This document shows positions 1-8,775 of a stretch of DNA of 60,842 bases, piece by piece. Source of the stretch: Clostridiales bacterium (GTDB taxonomy: Bacteria > Bacillota > Clostridia > Christensenellales > Borkfalkiaceae); assembly GCA_003538975.1 (NCBI GenBank), contig DPQQ01000010.1:130440-191281 (forward strand), read 5' to 3'. Each line of letters begins with the position of its first letter. Position 1 is the first letter of the stretch. The notes under the pieces are model-generated. The model had not been told where the DNA came from. It was given only the letters and a program-made list of their open reading frames with translations, and did not search any database. The position numbers and the translations under genes are program-made.

Positions 1-751
1 AGTAAACAGCGGCGAAATACTCGGTTTTTTGGGACCGAACGGCGCGGGTAAATCTACCACGATAAAATGTATAGTAGGTATTCAGCCGCCGACAAAAGGC
101 GAAATCGAAATAAACGGCTACGATATAGTCCGTCAGCCTGTTATGGCTAAAAAACAGCTCGGCTTCGTACCGGATCATTACGCTCTGTACGAAAATCTTA
201 CAGGAAGAGAATATCTTAACTATATCGCCGACCTTTATGAAGTAAATAAGGAAGACCGCGACGCGAAAATGGCGGAACTTCTGAAAACGCTTAACATGGA
301 AAAGGCGATAGACAACCAGATGCACACATATTCGCACGGAATGAAGCAGAAGATGACCATAATGGCTTCGATAATTCATAATCCCAAGCTCTGGATACTC
401 GACGAACCGCTTACCGGTCTCGATCCGATCTCCATATTCCAGGTAAAGGAATGTATGAAGGATCACGCAGCAAAAGGCAATATAGTATTCTTTTCGAGCC
501 ATATTATAGATATAATCGAAAAGATCTGTACGAGAATAATAATCATAAACAATCACCACGTTGCGGCTAACATAACGTTAAAAGAACTTGCCGAAAAGGG
601 GATAGGTCTCGAAGAATTCTACTTAAAGACCATCGGACAGGAAATCGTCGGCGACGAAGTAAAAGCGGTATCTTCGGATAAAGCGGACGGCGAAACCGCG
701 GCAGATGAAAATTCCGACGTAAAAACGGAAAAGGACGGCGAAGACAAGTAA
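1..751 (+). CDS. ABC exporter ATP-binding protein (5' truncated by window edge)
   Basis: This is the nucleotide-binding subunit of an ABC-2-type exporter, cut at its N-terminus; the open frame runs in from base 2. The visible part has Walker A (GPNGAGKST, about residues 11-19), an ABC signature of the divergent form SHGMKQ (about 111-116), Walker B with LDEPLTGLDP, and an H-loop SSH. These are diagnostic of an ABC ATPase. The last 35 or so residues form an acidic, low-complexity tail rich in D, E, K and A, which is not part of the fold. The stop codon overlaps the permease start (TAATG), so the two are translationally coupled. The substrate cannot be read from the sequence. Confidence 0.93.
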   Translation, partial: VNSGEILGFLGPNGAGKSTTIKCIVGIQPPTKGEIEINGYDIVRQPVMAKKQLGFVPDHYALYENLTGREYLNYIADLYEVNKEDRDAKMAELLKTLNMEKAIDNQMHTYSHGMKQKMTIMASIIHNPKLWILDEPLTGLDPISIFQVKECMKDHAAKGNIVFFSSHIIDIIEKICTRIIIINNHHVAANITLKELAEKGIGLEEFYLKTIGQEIVGDEVKAVSSDKADGETAADENSDVKTEKDGEDK

Positions 752-2493
752 TGAAAAACTTCTTCCGCCGGGCAGGATCCGGCATAGCGAACTTCTTCCG
801 GAAAATCGGGAGAGGAATAAGCGGCTTTTTTAAGGGAATAAACGCGGACAAACTCGCCGTTCTCGTAAAAATGCAGCTTAAAGAAAAATGGAACCTTACG
901 GTTTTGAAAAATAAAAAGAAGCTTTTTATCAAAACGCTTCTTCTTATTACCGAAATCGTTGCGGTTGCGGGCGTTGCTTACGCGATGTTTTACTTCTGTA
1001 AGCTTATAAACCTGTTCTCGGCTCTTAATCACGTGCCTCTCGGGGTAATGGCTCTTATATTTGCCGTGATGACGCTGTTTAACTTAGTGTCTTCGCTCGT
1101 CGATCTTACGAAATCTTTATACTTTTCGCGCGATAATCTTGTTCTCGTTACCAATCCCGTAAATGCGGACATGCTGTTTTTGTCGAAGCTTTTAGTATAT
1201 TACTTCGACTCGGTTAAAAAGAACTTTACCTTTACCGTACCCGTGTTTTTAGCGTACGGTATGTCGTCGGGACTTAATCCGGTGTTCTATTTATGGCTCC
1301 CGGTAATGATGCTCTTTTATTCGGCGGTGCTCGTTCTTTTATGCGGAATTTTATCTATACCGTGTTCGTACGTAATAGCGTTTTTAAACAGATACAAACT
1401 CGTTAAAACGATACTTTATCTCGCTCTTATAGGCGTTGTCGCATATCTTGCGATACTCGTTATAGGTCTTATACCTTCCGACATAAACCTTATAAAAAGC
1501 TGGGTTAAGGTATCCAAGGTTTTAAGGGGAGTCATAGACAACTTTACAAAGCATTTCGGACTGTTTTATATTTTTACCGTATTCCTTTGCGGAAAGAACG
1601 ACGGTATATTCAAGCAGTTTTTCACGACCTACTCGTGGGCGGTGTTTCTTATAATGCTCGGCGTGATAATAGTATTCTTTATCGTGAATATGCTCGTTTC
1701 TCGCCCGGTATATCTCAAAATGATAGCGAAGGGCTTCGAGTTCTCGGCGGGTAACGGCAAAAAAGGTAAAAATAAAGAAGCTTCGCAGAATTTGTCATCG
1801 ATGAAGTACGAAACCAAAAAACTTCTGAGAATACCCGAAGTCGTATCATCGTCGGTGCTTTCGCTCGTAGTCGCTCCGATAACGATATTCGCGCTCAATA
1901 CGATATACGCGGCGATAAAGACGAGAGAACTCGGTGATATAATGATCGTCGGATTCAATCTTCTTATAATATGTCTGTTTGTTTTGTCGAACAATATAAA
2001 CGTGGGATCGATATACTCGAGAGACGGCGAAGCCTGGTATATAGGAAGAATCATTCCGATAAGACCTTTCGGCGTAATGCTGTCGAGACTCGTTTATAAC
2101 GCCGCGGTAACGTTCGTTCTCACAGCTGTTACCGTAGGCATATACGCCTGGTGCGCGAAGATAACCGTTATGAACGCGGTTCTCACCGGACTTGCGATTT
2201 ATCTTCTCGCTCTTGCTCACATGGTGTGGAGCGCGCAGGTAGATTTCGCTTTCCCGCAGAACGACGCTTTCAGAAGAGAAGGTTCTTCGGTAAAAAATAA
2301 AAACGAAACGACTTCTATGATGTATTCGTTTATATTGTCGGTGGCGTTTGCGTTCTTCGCATTCCTGTTGTTCTTAAAATCATCGGGTTATATTTATCCG
2401 AAACTCGTGATTTTAGCCGCCGGAATATTCGTATGGAGACTTCTGACGTTCCGTTCGGTAGTCAACGCTCTGTACAGGGAGGTACGCTCGTGA
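751..2493 (+). CDS. Large ABC exporter permease
   Basis: This 580-residue polytopic protein has roughly a dozen hydrophobic segments from about residue 65 to the end, split by a charged cytoplasmic stretch near residues 330-370. It is the membrane partner of the upstream ATPase, with which it shares a TAATG junction. The first 35 residues are a basic amphipathic region with three copies of a FF[RK]xxGxGI-like unit before the first membrane span. Length and pairing fit a single-subunit ABC-2-type permease. I do not recognise a specific family or substrate; a peptide, lipid or ion exporter are all possible. Confidence 0.82.
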   Translation: MKNFFRRAGSGIANFFRKIGRGISGFFKGINADKLAVLVKMQLKEKWNLTVLKNKKKLFIKTLLLITEIVAVAGVAYAMFYFCKLINLFSALNHVPLGVMALIFAVMTLFNLVSSLVDLTKSLYFSRDNLVLVTNPVNADMLFLSKLLVYYFDSVKKNFTFTVPVFLAYGMSSGLNPVFYLWLPVMMLFYSAVLVLLCGILSIPCSYVIAFLNRYKLVKTILYLALIGVVAYLAILVIGLIPSDINLIKSWVKVSKVLRGVIDNFTKHFGLFYIFTVFLCGKNDGIFKQFFTTYSWAVFLIMLGVIIVFFIVNMLVSRPVYLKMIAKGFEFSAGNGKKGKNKEASQNLSSMKYETKKLLRIPEVVSSSVLSLVVAPITIFALNTIYAAIKTRELGDIMIVGFNLLIICLFVLSNNINVGSIYSRDGEAWYIGRIIPIRPFGVMLSRLVYNAAVTFVLTAVTVGIYAWCAKITVMNAVLTGLAIYLLALAHMVWSAQVDFAFPQNDAFRREGSSVKNKNETTSMMYSFILSVAFAFFAFLLFLKSSGYIYPKLVILAAGIFVWRLLTFRSVVNALYREVRS

Positions 2494-2972
2494 AGAAACC
2501 CGTTTTATTCGTAATAGCGATAGTATTCGCTCTGTCTGTAGTGGTGATCAACTTTTTCGGACTCGCTTTAAGAAACGACCAGTTCAAGAACTACGTTCAG
2601 AAGGTAGAAATCGAAAGCGAACTTATCGAAAAGTTTCCGGACGGTCAGGGCGGCGAAAAAAAGTGGATAATATTCAAAATGAAGGAAGGAGAACTTACCG
2701 ATACCTTTATGCTTGATTATAAATGTTATCCTTTTAACGCCGACGATACCAACGTAAGATATACGGTAGTGGACGCGAACAGCGGCAAGGTCTGCAAGCC
2801 CGATACCGACGAAGACGGACATTACACCGTAAACAATACCGTAATAATCAACCCGAACGGCGAAGTCGTTATATTCAAAAACGCCATAGGTCACACTTAC
2901 AGAATAACCGTGACGACCGTAGACGGATCGAACGTATCGGATAACGTCAATCTGTTTGTTCAGAAACCGTAA
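2490..2972 (+). CDS. Single-span membrane protein with extracytoplasmic beta domain
   Basis: I place the start at GTG 2490, which overlaps the permease stop (GTGA) and sits behind a GGGAGG site at about 2478-2483. An ATG at 2433 lies inside the permease gene and lacks a ribosome site. The 160-residue product begins with KK and one hydrophobic segment (about residues 4-26). A polar region rich in V, T, N and D follows and looks like a beta-sandwich outside the membrane. It has no recognised motif. Coupling to the two ABC genes suggests an accessory or substrate-presenting part of the exporter; that role is inferred. Confidence 0.72.
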   Translation: MKKPVLFVIAIVFALSVVVINFFGLALRNDQFKNYVQKVEIESELIEKFPDGQGGEKKWIIFKMKEGELTDTFMLDYKCYPFNADDTNVRYTVVDANSGKVCKPDTDEDGHYTVNNTVIINPNGEVVIFKNAIGHTYRITVTTVDGSNVSDNVNLFVQKP

Positions 2973-3054
2973 AAAAATCGGAAGTCCCGCAATAAATCCG
3001 CAGGACGATCCGTTGAATATAAAAATAAAATAAAAAAGTTAAAGGAGAAGAAAA

Positions 3055-5424
3055 ATGAAAAGAACAATTAAGACTCTTTTGTCTGTCGTTCTCGCACTTA
3101 GCATGATTGCTTGCTCGGCTTTCGCTCTTGTCGGTTGCGACAAGAACAAAGAAGTTGAATTTTCGCCCGAAGGAATAAAGGAAGCGAAAATGACCGGTCT
3201 CGAAGCCGACTACACGACTGCTTCGACCATCGACTGGACAAAGCTCGAACTTACTCTTACGTACGAAAACGGAGATTATAAGGTAAAAAATTATGAATTC
3301 GACGTAGAATCCGCTACTAAGGAAGATACCGAAGTAATAGTTTATACCGAAGGTCTTTACGCTGAGAAAAGCGGCGAACTTACCGAAGGCGTTTATAACA
3401 TTACATTAAAAGCGGTAGGAGGAAAAGATTCCTTCGCGCTTAAAACCGTTACGATAGCCGAAATTTCTTCCGAAAACTCGACCTTTGTTTCTTTCGAAGA
3501 CAGTGCTTTTGTAACCGAATACAGAAGAAAAATCGAAAATAACGACGCGACGAGCGAAGGCGGCTTCAAAAGCGTAACCGAAGCTTACACTATCGGCGAC
3601 GACAATGCGTTTAAGTTTGCTCCCGTACTTTCCGTTATGGTAGACAGAAAATTAAAGACCTTCAGCCAGTTCAAGGCGGAATGGACGGTAAAAGAAGTAA
3701 ACGGCGAAACAAAGACCGAAGCTTCTGCGGATTTGTATACCGTAAACGGAACCGAAATCGACTTTGCGGAAGACGCTGTCGGCAAAACCTTCGAGATCTC
3801 GGTTAAACCCGTAGGTTTCGATTCGGCTCAGGCGAAAACTCTTACCGTTAAGGTAGAAGACGGCTGGAATATGTATAACGCGCTCGATTTAGGACTTCTT
3901 AATATCAACAACGGGCTTAATAACGTAAGCGAATACGAATATTTTTACGATGCAAACGACAGTCACGGCGCGCATAAGCAGTTCTATAATAAAGAGACCG
4001 GCGAATACGGCTACGGCGATTATTCGGCTTTCTGGACGAACTTCTTAACCGCAAAAGGTTACGATTTAACTGACTTTACCAAAATCAACGGCGCATTCGT
4101 TCACGGCAATATTGCGGTTACCGAAGCGGATATTCCTTCCGAATTCTTTATTACCGCTGCCGAATCCCCGGACGGATTCGCAACCGGACGTTTCAGAGAC
4201 GGCGCTGCGGTTTACTATATAGTAACCACTCCCGAAAACGGTTTTACCTTTAACGGTAACTATTTCAAAATCGACGCTTCGGCTATCCGCGGATGCCGTT
4301 CGCAGATGGGCAATAACGATAAAGGAAACTTCGAAGTGTACCTTGAAGGCGAAAACGCTCCGTACGGCTCTAAGGCTGTTCTTTTCTGCCCGGTAGGCAA
4401 ATACGGCGACAGACAGAACGTTGCGGTTTCTAACATAAACTTCAAAAACGTAGATACAAAGGGCAACACCGGAGCGGATACTTCCGGCGAAGCCAAAAAG
4501 GACATCGACAAAGTTACCGGCCTCATCTTTATAAAAGCAAGAGGAACCTCGATGAACTTCGTAAACAATATCGTTAAAGAATACTTTATCGGTATATTCC
4601 CCGAAAAGACTTCTACTACCGGCGATTATAAGAACGCTACCGTTATCACCGATTCAAAGGTTTACGACTGCTTCCAGACCGCTATATTCACTTACAACGC
4701 TATAGCGGACGTAAGGACTTCCGAATTCAAGCGTTTCGGCGGTCCCGCGACTATGGTCGACCAGAGCTGGACTAAAAACGATCTTAATCCCGCTTCTATG
4801 GTAAAATTCGATAACGATACGGTTGTCGAAAACTTCGTAAACGGTACCGAAGCATGGTTCGCTCTTCAGGGCGCGACCGAAATCGCTACCAACATTATCT
4901 CCCTTTACTCGGGTTACGAAACATATGGTAAGACTATCGTTAAGGACGGTAAATTCAATCTCCTGTCGGTAATCATGGAAGCCGGCGGAATTACTTCGAC
5001 CGATCCTTCTTATCGCGGCACGTTTATGAAAGGCAACAATTTTGCTCTCACGACATATGCGGACGCAGATAATCAGCAGCTTACCGCGGCATACTCGATG
5101 TTCGCTCAGGTTTCCGGACTTTTGGGAAAAAGAGCTCCCGTTGCCATAACGAACGGCGGATCGCTTAACATAATAGTTCCGCAGGGCAGAAGCATTTATC
5201 TTGTAGACGGCGTAAAAGTTACGAAACTTATGAAAGAGGATCCCACGGGCAGAACGCTCGGCGCGCTTGTACAAAAGGTAATGGGCGGCACCGCTACGGC
5301 AGAAGAACAGGCTCAGATTATGCAGACGACGGCTATAAAAGGCGATCTTTCGGGTATATTGCTTCCCGTAGGCAGCACGACTTTCGGCGCGGTTGTATCC
5401 GTTTACGACAAAGTTCAGGCGTAA
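3055..5424 (+). CDS. 789-residue lipoprotein of unknown function
   Basis: A ribosome site (AAAGGAGAAG) precedes the ATG. The signal peptide ends in an LVGC lipobox with Cys28, so the mature protein should be lipid-anchored outside the cell. Residues about 40-280 look like two Ig-like beta modules. From about 280 onward there are short repeated turns with Asn and Gly (for example around residues 460-640), which suggests a right-handed beta-helix, as in polysaccharide-binding or lyase proteins, but no catalytic motif is evident. It follows the ABC exporter genes by 82 bases and ends at a terminator. Function is unknown. Confidence 0.75.
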   Translation: MKRTIKTLLSVVLALSMIACSAFALVGCDKNKEVEFSPEGIKEAKMTGLEADYTTASTIDWTKLELTLTYENGDYKVKNYEFDVESATKEDTEVIVYTEGLYAEKSGELTEGVYNITLKAVGGKDSFALKTVTIAEISSENSTFVSFEDSAFVTEYRRKIENNDATSEGGFKSVTEAYTIGDDNAFKFAPVLSVMVDRKLKTFSQFKAEWTVKEVNGETKTEASADLYTVNGTEIDFAEDAVGKTFEISVKPVGFDSAQAKTLTVKVEDGWNMYNALDLGLLNINNGLNNVSEYEYFYDANDSHGAHKQFYNKETGEYGYGDYSAFWTNFLTAKGYDLTDFTKINGAFVHGNIAVTEADIPSEFFITAAESPDGFATGRFRDGAAVYYIVTTPENGFTFNGNYFKIDASAIRGCRSQMGNNDKGNFEVYLEGENAPYGSKAVLFCPVGKYGDRQNVAVSNINFKNVDTKGNTGADTSGEAKKDIDKVTGLIFIKARGTSMNFVNNIVKEYFIGIFPEKTSTTGDYKNATVITDSKVYDCFQTAIFTYNAIADVRTSEFKRFGGPATMVDQSWTKNDLNPASMVKFDNDTVVENFVNGTEAWFALQGATEIATNIISLYSGYETYGKTIVKDGKFNLLSVIMEAGGITSTDPSYRGTFMKGNNFALTTYADADNQQLTAAYSMFAQVSGLLGKRAPVAITNGGSLNIIVPQGRSIYLVDGVKVTKLMKEDPTGRTLGALVQKVMGGTATAEEQAQIMQTTAIKGDLSGILLPVGSTTFGAVVSVYDKVQA

Positions 5425-5455
5425 AAACAAATAAAATCTTAAACGATTAAAAATC

Positions 5456-5508
5456 AAAAACGGTTATGTCCGGACGGTACCGTTATCGTCCGGATACGAC
5501 CGTTTTTT
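5456..5508 (+). terminator. Intrinsic terminator after the 789-residue lipoprotein
   Basis: An imperfect inverted repeat (AAAAACGGT...TCCGGA against TCCGGA...ACCGTTTTT) with two short internal mismatches, followed by a T run. It lies 31 bases after the stop at 5424. Confidence 0.8.
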
Positions 5509-5769
5509 CTGTTTTAAAATAAAAGTCGGCCTTTTTGTCGCTTTTAAGATAAACGGAACAAACCGCCCGTTAAAATAAAAACGGTCTTAAATTAAAAAAG
5601 TCAAGTCCGAACCGGAATAAAAAATAAATAAAGGCATAATCATTTAAAGTTAAAATTTTCGCGCATAATTGCTTATCTGAACGTTTTTCTTTATATTTTT
5701 GCTCGTTATTTTAATCAAATGCTTCATTTGAGCAAAAAACGAAAAATAACGAAAATTTTCATTTTGCTA
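5509..5769. promoter_or_regulatory. Intergenic region with nested inverted repeats upstream of the antiporter promoter
   Basis: This AT-rich stretch has no gene. It contains several nested inverted repeats: AAAATTTTCG 5652-5661 with CGAAAATTTT 5750-5759; TTTTTGCTC 5696-5704 with GAGCAAAAA 5730-5738; TCGTTATTTT 5703-5712 with AAAATAACGA 5743-5752; and TCAAATG 5715-5721 with CATTTGA 5725-5731. Some arms overlap and cannot form together. They end just before the -35 box at 5770, so they could be operator DNA or a cruciform. No protein can be assigned. Confidence 0.4.
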
Positions 5770-5798
5770 TTGACTTATTAAAAATAAAGTAGTATACT
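5770..5798 (+). promoter_or_regulatory. Sigma-A promoter of the antiporter-mgtC operon
   Basis: TTGACT (5770-5775), a 17-base spacer, then TATACT (5793-5798), about 130 bases before the antiporter start. This is a near-consensus vegetative promoter and leaves a leader of roughly 120 bases. Confidence 0.8.
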
Positions 5799-5925
5799 CT
5801 AATAATCATATTCGGTAAGTATATTATCTTATAACAAAAAGTCGTGTCGCAAATTCGGCATAAGCTCGGTTTCGGCGGAACGTTATCGGTAAAATACCGC
5901 CGCAAATCGAAAAGGGGGTAAATGT

Positions 5926-7392
5926 ATGACAGAGTTTTACAAAAAATTAGAGGCGACTTCGCCCGTGTCTGCGGTAATACTTGCGATAGCGATTATTCTG
6001 CTTGCGGGCTTTCTGATGACGCGTATTACGAAGCTGCTTAAGCTCCCGAACGTTACCGCCTACATACTTGCAGGTATAATCATCGGACCGTATTGTCTTA
6101 ACGCCGTTCCGGAGAACGTTATTAAAGGTTCTTCGTTCATATCGGATATCGCACTCGCTTTTATAGCGTTCAGCGCGGGGGAATTTTTCAGATTTTCTTC
6201 GTTTAAAGGGAAGGGCAAACAGCTTATAATAATCACGGTACTCGAAGCGTTGATGGCTTCGCTTCTCGTATTTATTCTGACGTTTTTTATATTAAGGCTC
6301 GGACTTGCGTTTTCGCTCGTGCTTGCTGCGCTCGCTTCGGCGACGGCGCCCGCGTCCACGCTTATGACGATCCGTCAGACTAAAGCGAAGGGCGATTTCG
6401 TAGACACGCTTATTTCGGTAGTTGCATTGGACGACGTGGTTTCGCTTTTCGCATTCTCGATAGCAATATCGGTGGCGATGGCTTCGTCAACGGGATCGTT
6501 CGACGGTAAGACGGTGTTTTTGCCGTTCGTGTACAATCTTCTGATGATCGCTCTCGGGGCGGGCGTTGGCTTCCTTCTTAAAGTACTTATGGCGAAGCGT
6601 TCCACCGACAACAGACTTATCGTTTCGATAGCGCTTTTGTTTTCGCTCTGCGGCGTAGGCGCCGCGCTCAACGTATCGCCGCTTCTCGCGTGCATGGTCA
6701 TGGGCATGGTCTATATAAACGCTTCGAACGACGACAGACTTTTTAAACAGCTCAACTATTTCTCGCCGCCGATCCTCTTAATGTTCTTCGTGCGGTCGGG
6801 TATGACTTTCAGCCTCGATACGCTTTTCGACGTCGAGTCGAGAGTGGCGGGCGTGCCGCTTCTGCTTATAGGATGCCTATACTTTATAGTAAGAATAGGC
6901 GGCAAATATTTAGGTGCGTTTTTAGGCTGTAAAATCTGTAAAAAGCCAAAAAGAACCACCTACACGATGGGACTTGCCCTTATTCCGCAGGCGGGCGTTG
7001 CGATAGGTCTTTCGGAACTCGCCGCGCGTACCATAGTAGGAACGACGGGTACCGTTATTCAGACGATAATAATGTCGTCGAGTATTTTGTACGAACTGAT
7101 AGGTCCGGCGATGGCTAAACTCGCGCTTACGCTTTCGGGCGCGATAAAAGAAGGGCAGGAAGGCGCTTCTTCATCCGCAGCGGACGATACTCCTATAGAG
7201 AGCGCGAAATCGCAAAGGGAACTTTTAATCGAACGTATGAACGCCATTCAGGCGGAAATCGACCGTGAAAATTACGCCCGCAGCGAAGAAGAAAAAGCGT
7301 TTACGGACGCCGCAGAGGGCGCGGACGACGTTGAAACGGAAGAATTATTACTAAATAACGAAAAAAACAGAAAATTTATAAACAGGAGGTGA
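5926..7392 (+). CDS. CPA2-family monovalent cation/proton antiporter
   Basis: A 488-residue membrane exchanger that should swap Na+ or K+ for protons. The N-terminal 400 residues hold about 12 hydrophobic spans with CPA2 hallmarks: a KLPNVTAYILAGIIIGP segment near residue 40, SATAPAST near 140 and ALDDVVSL near 165, where the Asp pair is the expected ion site. The last 85 residues are a charged, mostly Glu/Asp/Lys cytoplasmic helix with no recognisable TrkA-N domain. The ribosome site is AAGGGGG. The next gene's Shine-Dalgarno sequence (AGGAGGTGA) overlaps this gene's last codons and stop, so the pair is one operon. Ion specificity is not evident. Confidence 0.9.
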   Translation: MTEFYKKLEATSPVSAVILAIAIILLAGFLMTRITKLLKLPNVTAYILAGIIIGPYCLNAVPENVIKGSSFISDIALAFIAFSAGEFFRFSSFKGKGKQLIIITVLEALMASLLVFILTFFILRLGLAFSLVLAALASATAPASTLMTIRQTKAKGDFVDTLISVVALDDVVSLFAFSIAISVAMASSTGSFDGKTVFLPFVYNLLMIALGAGVGFLLKVLMAKRSTDNRLIVSIALLFSLCGVGAALNVSPLLACMVMGMVYINASNDDRLFKQLNYFSPPILLMFFVRSGMTFSLDTLFDVESRVAGVPLLLIGCLYFIVRIGGKYLGAFLGCKICKKPKRTTYTMGLALIPQAGVAIGLSELAARTIVGTTGTVIQTIIMSSSILYELIGPAMAKLALTLSGAIKEGQEGASSSAADDTPIESAKSQRELLIERMNAIQAEIDRENYARSEEEKAFTDAAEGADDVETEELLLNNEKNRKFINRR

Positions 7393-7396
7393 AATC

Positions 7397-8110
7397 ATGG
7401 ATCCGATCGCAAAATTATTAGGTTCATGGTGTCTGGGCTTCAATACCTGGGGCGTAGTGATTAAACTTGCGTTGTCGCTTCTTTTGGGAGCGGTCATCGG
7501 GTGCGAAAGAGCCACCAAGCGTCATGCGGCTGGACTCCGTACATTCATGCTCGTATCGCTCGTTTCGACGCTTGCGGCAATGATAGACGTATATCTTGTA
7601 AGCAAGGTAGGGGCAAGCTTTTCGCTCGTAATCGGCGCGACCGTAATAGGCATAGCAATCGTCAGCTCCAACACCATTTTGTACAGCTCAAAAAGCCAGC
7701 TCAAAGGTCTTACGACTTCGGTGGCGTTATGGGGAATGTGCTTCGTAGCGGTGCTTATCGGCCTCGACCTTTATACCGCCGGGCTTATAAGTTTCGTCGC
7801 GTTCGTCATAAGCCTTAAACTTTTGATGAGAGTGGAATACGGCTTCAAACGCAGGTCGAACCATTTTGAAATTCATCTGGAACTTAAAAGCAAAACATCG
7901 CTTACGGACTTCATCGCGACCGTCCGTAAACTCGGTCTTAAAATCGACGATATCGAACTCAATACCGCTTATTTGAACAGCGGTTTGTACGTATATTCGA
8001 TCGCGCTTACCATTGTTTCGGGCAACTTCAAAAAGTTCGTGAAGCACGACGACATAATAGCCGCGCTCAGCCAGCTCGATTACGTCAATTACGTCGAAGA
8101 ACTCGACTGA
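7397..8110 (+). CDS. MgtC/SapB family membrane protein
   Basis: A 237-residue protein with the family signature LLLGAVIGCERATKRHAAGLRTFMLV rendered here as G-x-x-IG-x-ER near residues 31-40 and AGLRT near 47. Five or so membrane spans fill residues 20-145. The cytoplasmic C-terminus (about 150-237) looks like the ACT-like domain of longer MgtC homologues. MgtC proteins are linked to Mg2+ limitation, acid stress and modulation of the F-type ATPase. Co-transcription with a cation/proton antiporter suggests a shared role in ion or pH homeostasis; that is inference. It ends before a terminator. Confidence 0.92.
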   Translation: MDPIAKLLGSWCLGFNTWGVVIKLALSLLLGAVIGCERATKRHAAGLRTFMLVSLVSTLAAMIDVYLVSKVGASFSLVIGATVIGIAIVSSNTILYSSKSQLKGLTTSVALWGMCFVAVLIGLDLYTAGLISFVAFVISLKLLMRVEYGFKRRSNHFEIHLELKSKTSLTDFIATVRKLGLKIDDIELNTAYLNSGLYVYSIALTIVSGNFKKFVKHDDIIAALSQLDYVNYVEELD

Positions 8111-8146
8111 TTTACGCTTAATCTCTTAAAAAGAACTCCTAAAAAT

Positions 8147-8180
8147 AAAAAACGCTTTTTGTTTTCAAAGGGCGTTTTTT
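8147..8180 (+). terminator. Intrinsic terminator after the mgtC-like gene
   Basis: AAAAAACGC (8147-8155) pairs with GCGTTTTTT (8172-8180), with additional G-T and A-T pairs inside the stem. Confidence 0.85.
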
Positions 8181-8247
8181 ATTTTTGCGGTTTTCAAGTG
8201 AAAGGTCTTTACGTCGGATAATTTTACGGTAATATTACAAAACCGCG

Positions 8248-8276
8248 TTTACAATAAAAAATTTTTATGTTATACT
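8248..8276 (+). promoter_or_regulatory. Sigma-A promoter of mgsA
   Basis: TTTACA (8248-8253), a 17-base spacer, and TATACT (8271-8276), 31 bases before the mgsA start. No operator is obvious around it. Confidence 0.78.
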
Positions 8277-8307
8277 GAAAATAGATTTAGGATACAAAGG
8301 AGAAAAT

Positions 8308-8697
8308 ATGGATAAGAAAAAGACCATCGCGCTCGTGGCTCACGACAACAAAAAGGCGGAAATAGTCGGCTGGGCAATGAAAAATAAAGATTCTCTCGCA
8401 AAATTCAACCTTTGCGGAACGGGAACCACTGCTAAACTCGTGGCAAAATCAACGGGACTCGAAGTAAAAGGTTACCTTTCGGGACCGATGGGCGGCGACC
8501 TCGAAATCGGTTCAAAAGTAGCCGAAGGCGAAATCGACGACGTAGTGTTCTTCTGGGATCCGTTGCAGGCGCAGCCGCACGATCCGGACGTAAAAGCTCT
8601 TTTAAGAATAGCCGTCGTTTACGATATTCCGATAGCGACCAACGTCTCTACCGCGGACTGCGTTCTTAAATCCGAACTTGCCGCGCTCGGAAAATAA
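8308..8697 (+). CDS. mgsA: Methylglyoxal synthase
   Basis: MgsA converts dihydroxyacetone phosphate to methylglyoxal plus phosphate, a cytoplasmic bypass used when sugar phosphates build up or phosphate is short. The 129-residue length is typical for Gram-positive forms. Visible motifs are ALVAHDNKK at the N-terminus, the phosphate-binding GTGTT (residues 37-41), SGPMGGDLEIG with the catalytic Asp64 (equivalent to E. coli Asp71), and FFWDPLxxQPHDPDVKALLR with His91. All expected active-site residues are present. It has its own promoter and a good AAAGGAG site. It may relieve the load from the sugar pathways encoded nearby. Confidence 0.97.
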   Translation: MDKKKTIALVAHDNKKAEIVGWAMKNKDSLAKFNLCGTGTTAKLVAKSTGLEVKGYLSGPMGGDLEIGSKVAEGEIDDVVFFWDPLQAQPHDPDVKALLRIAVVYDIPIATNVSTADCVLKSELAALGK

Positions 8698-8775
8698 TCC
8701 GGTCTAAAAACAAAGTGTAAAAACAAGTCGGAATTTTCACCGATAATAAAAGACATACCAAAAGGACAGATAAAA

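Noticed and set aside
2433..2489. Longer start for the 160-residue accessory protein
   Set aside because: It lies inside the permease gene; GTG 2490 has a GGGAGG site and a GTGA overlap.
4654..5457. Open frame of 267 codons antisense to the 789-residue lipoprotein
   Set aside because: Composition rich in R, Y and F with no domain; a shadow of the coding strand.
5509..5640. Second terminator or small gene in the gap before the antiporter
   Set aside because: Only a weak TTTAAGA/TCTTAAA pairing and no frame with a ribosome site.
8181..8307. Riboswitch upstream of mgsA
   Set aside because: The leader after the promoter is only about 25 bases, too short to hold one.
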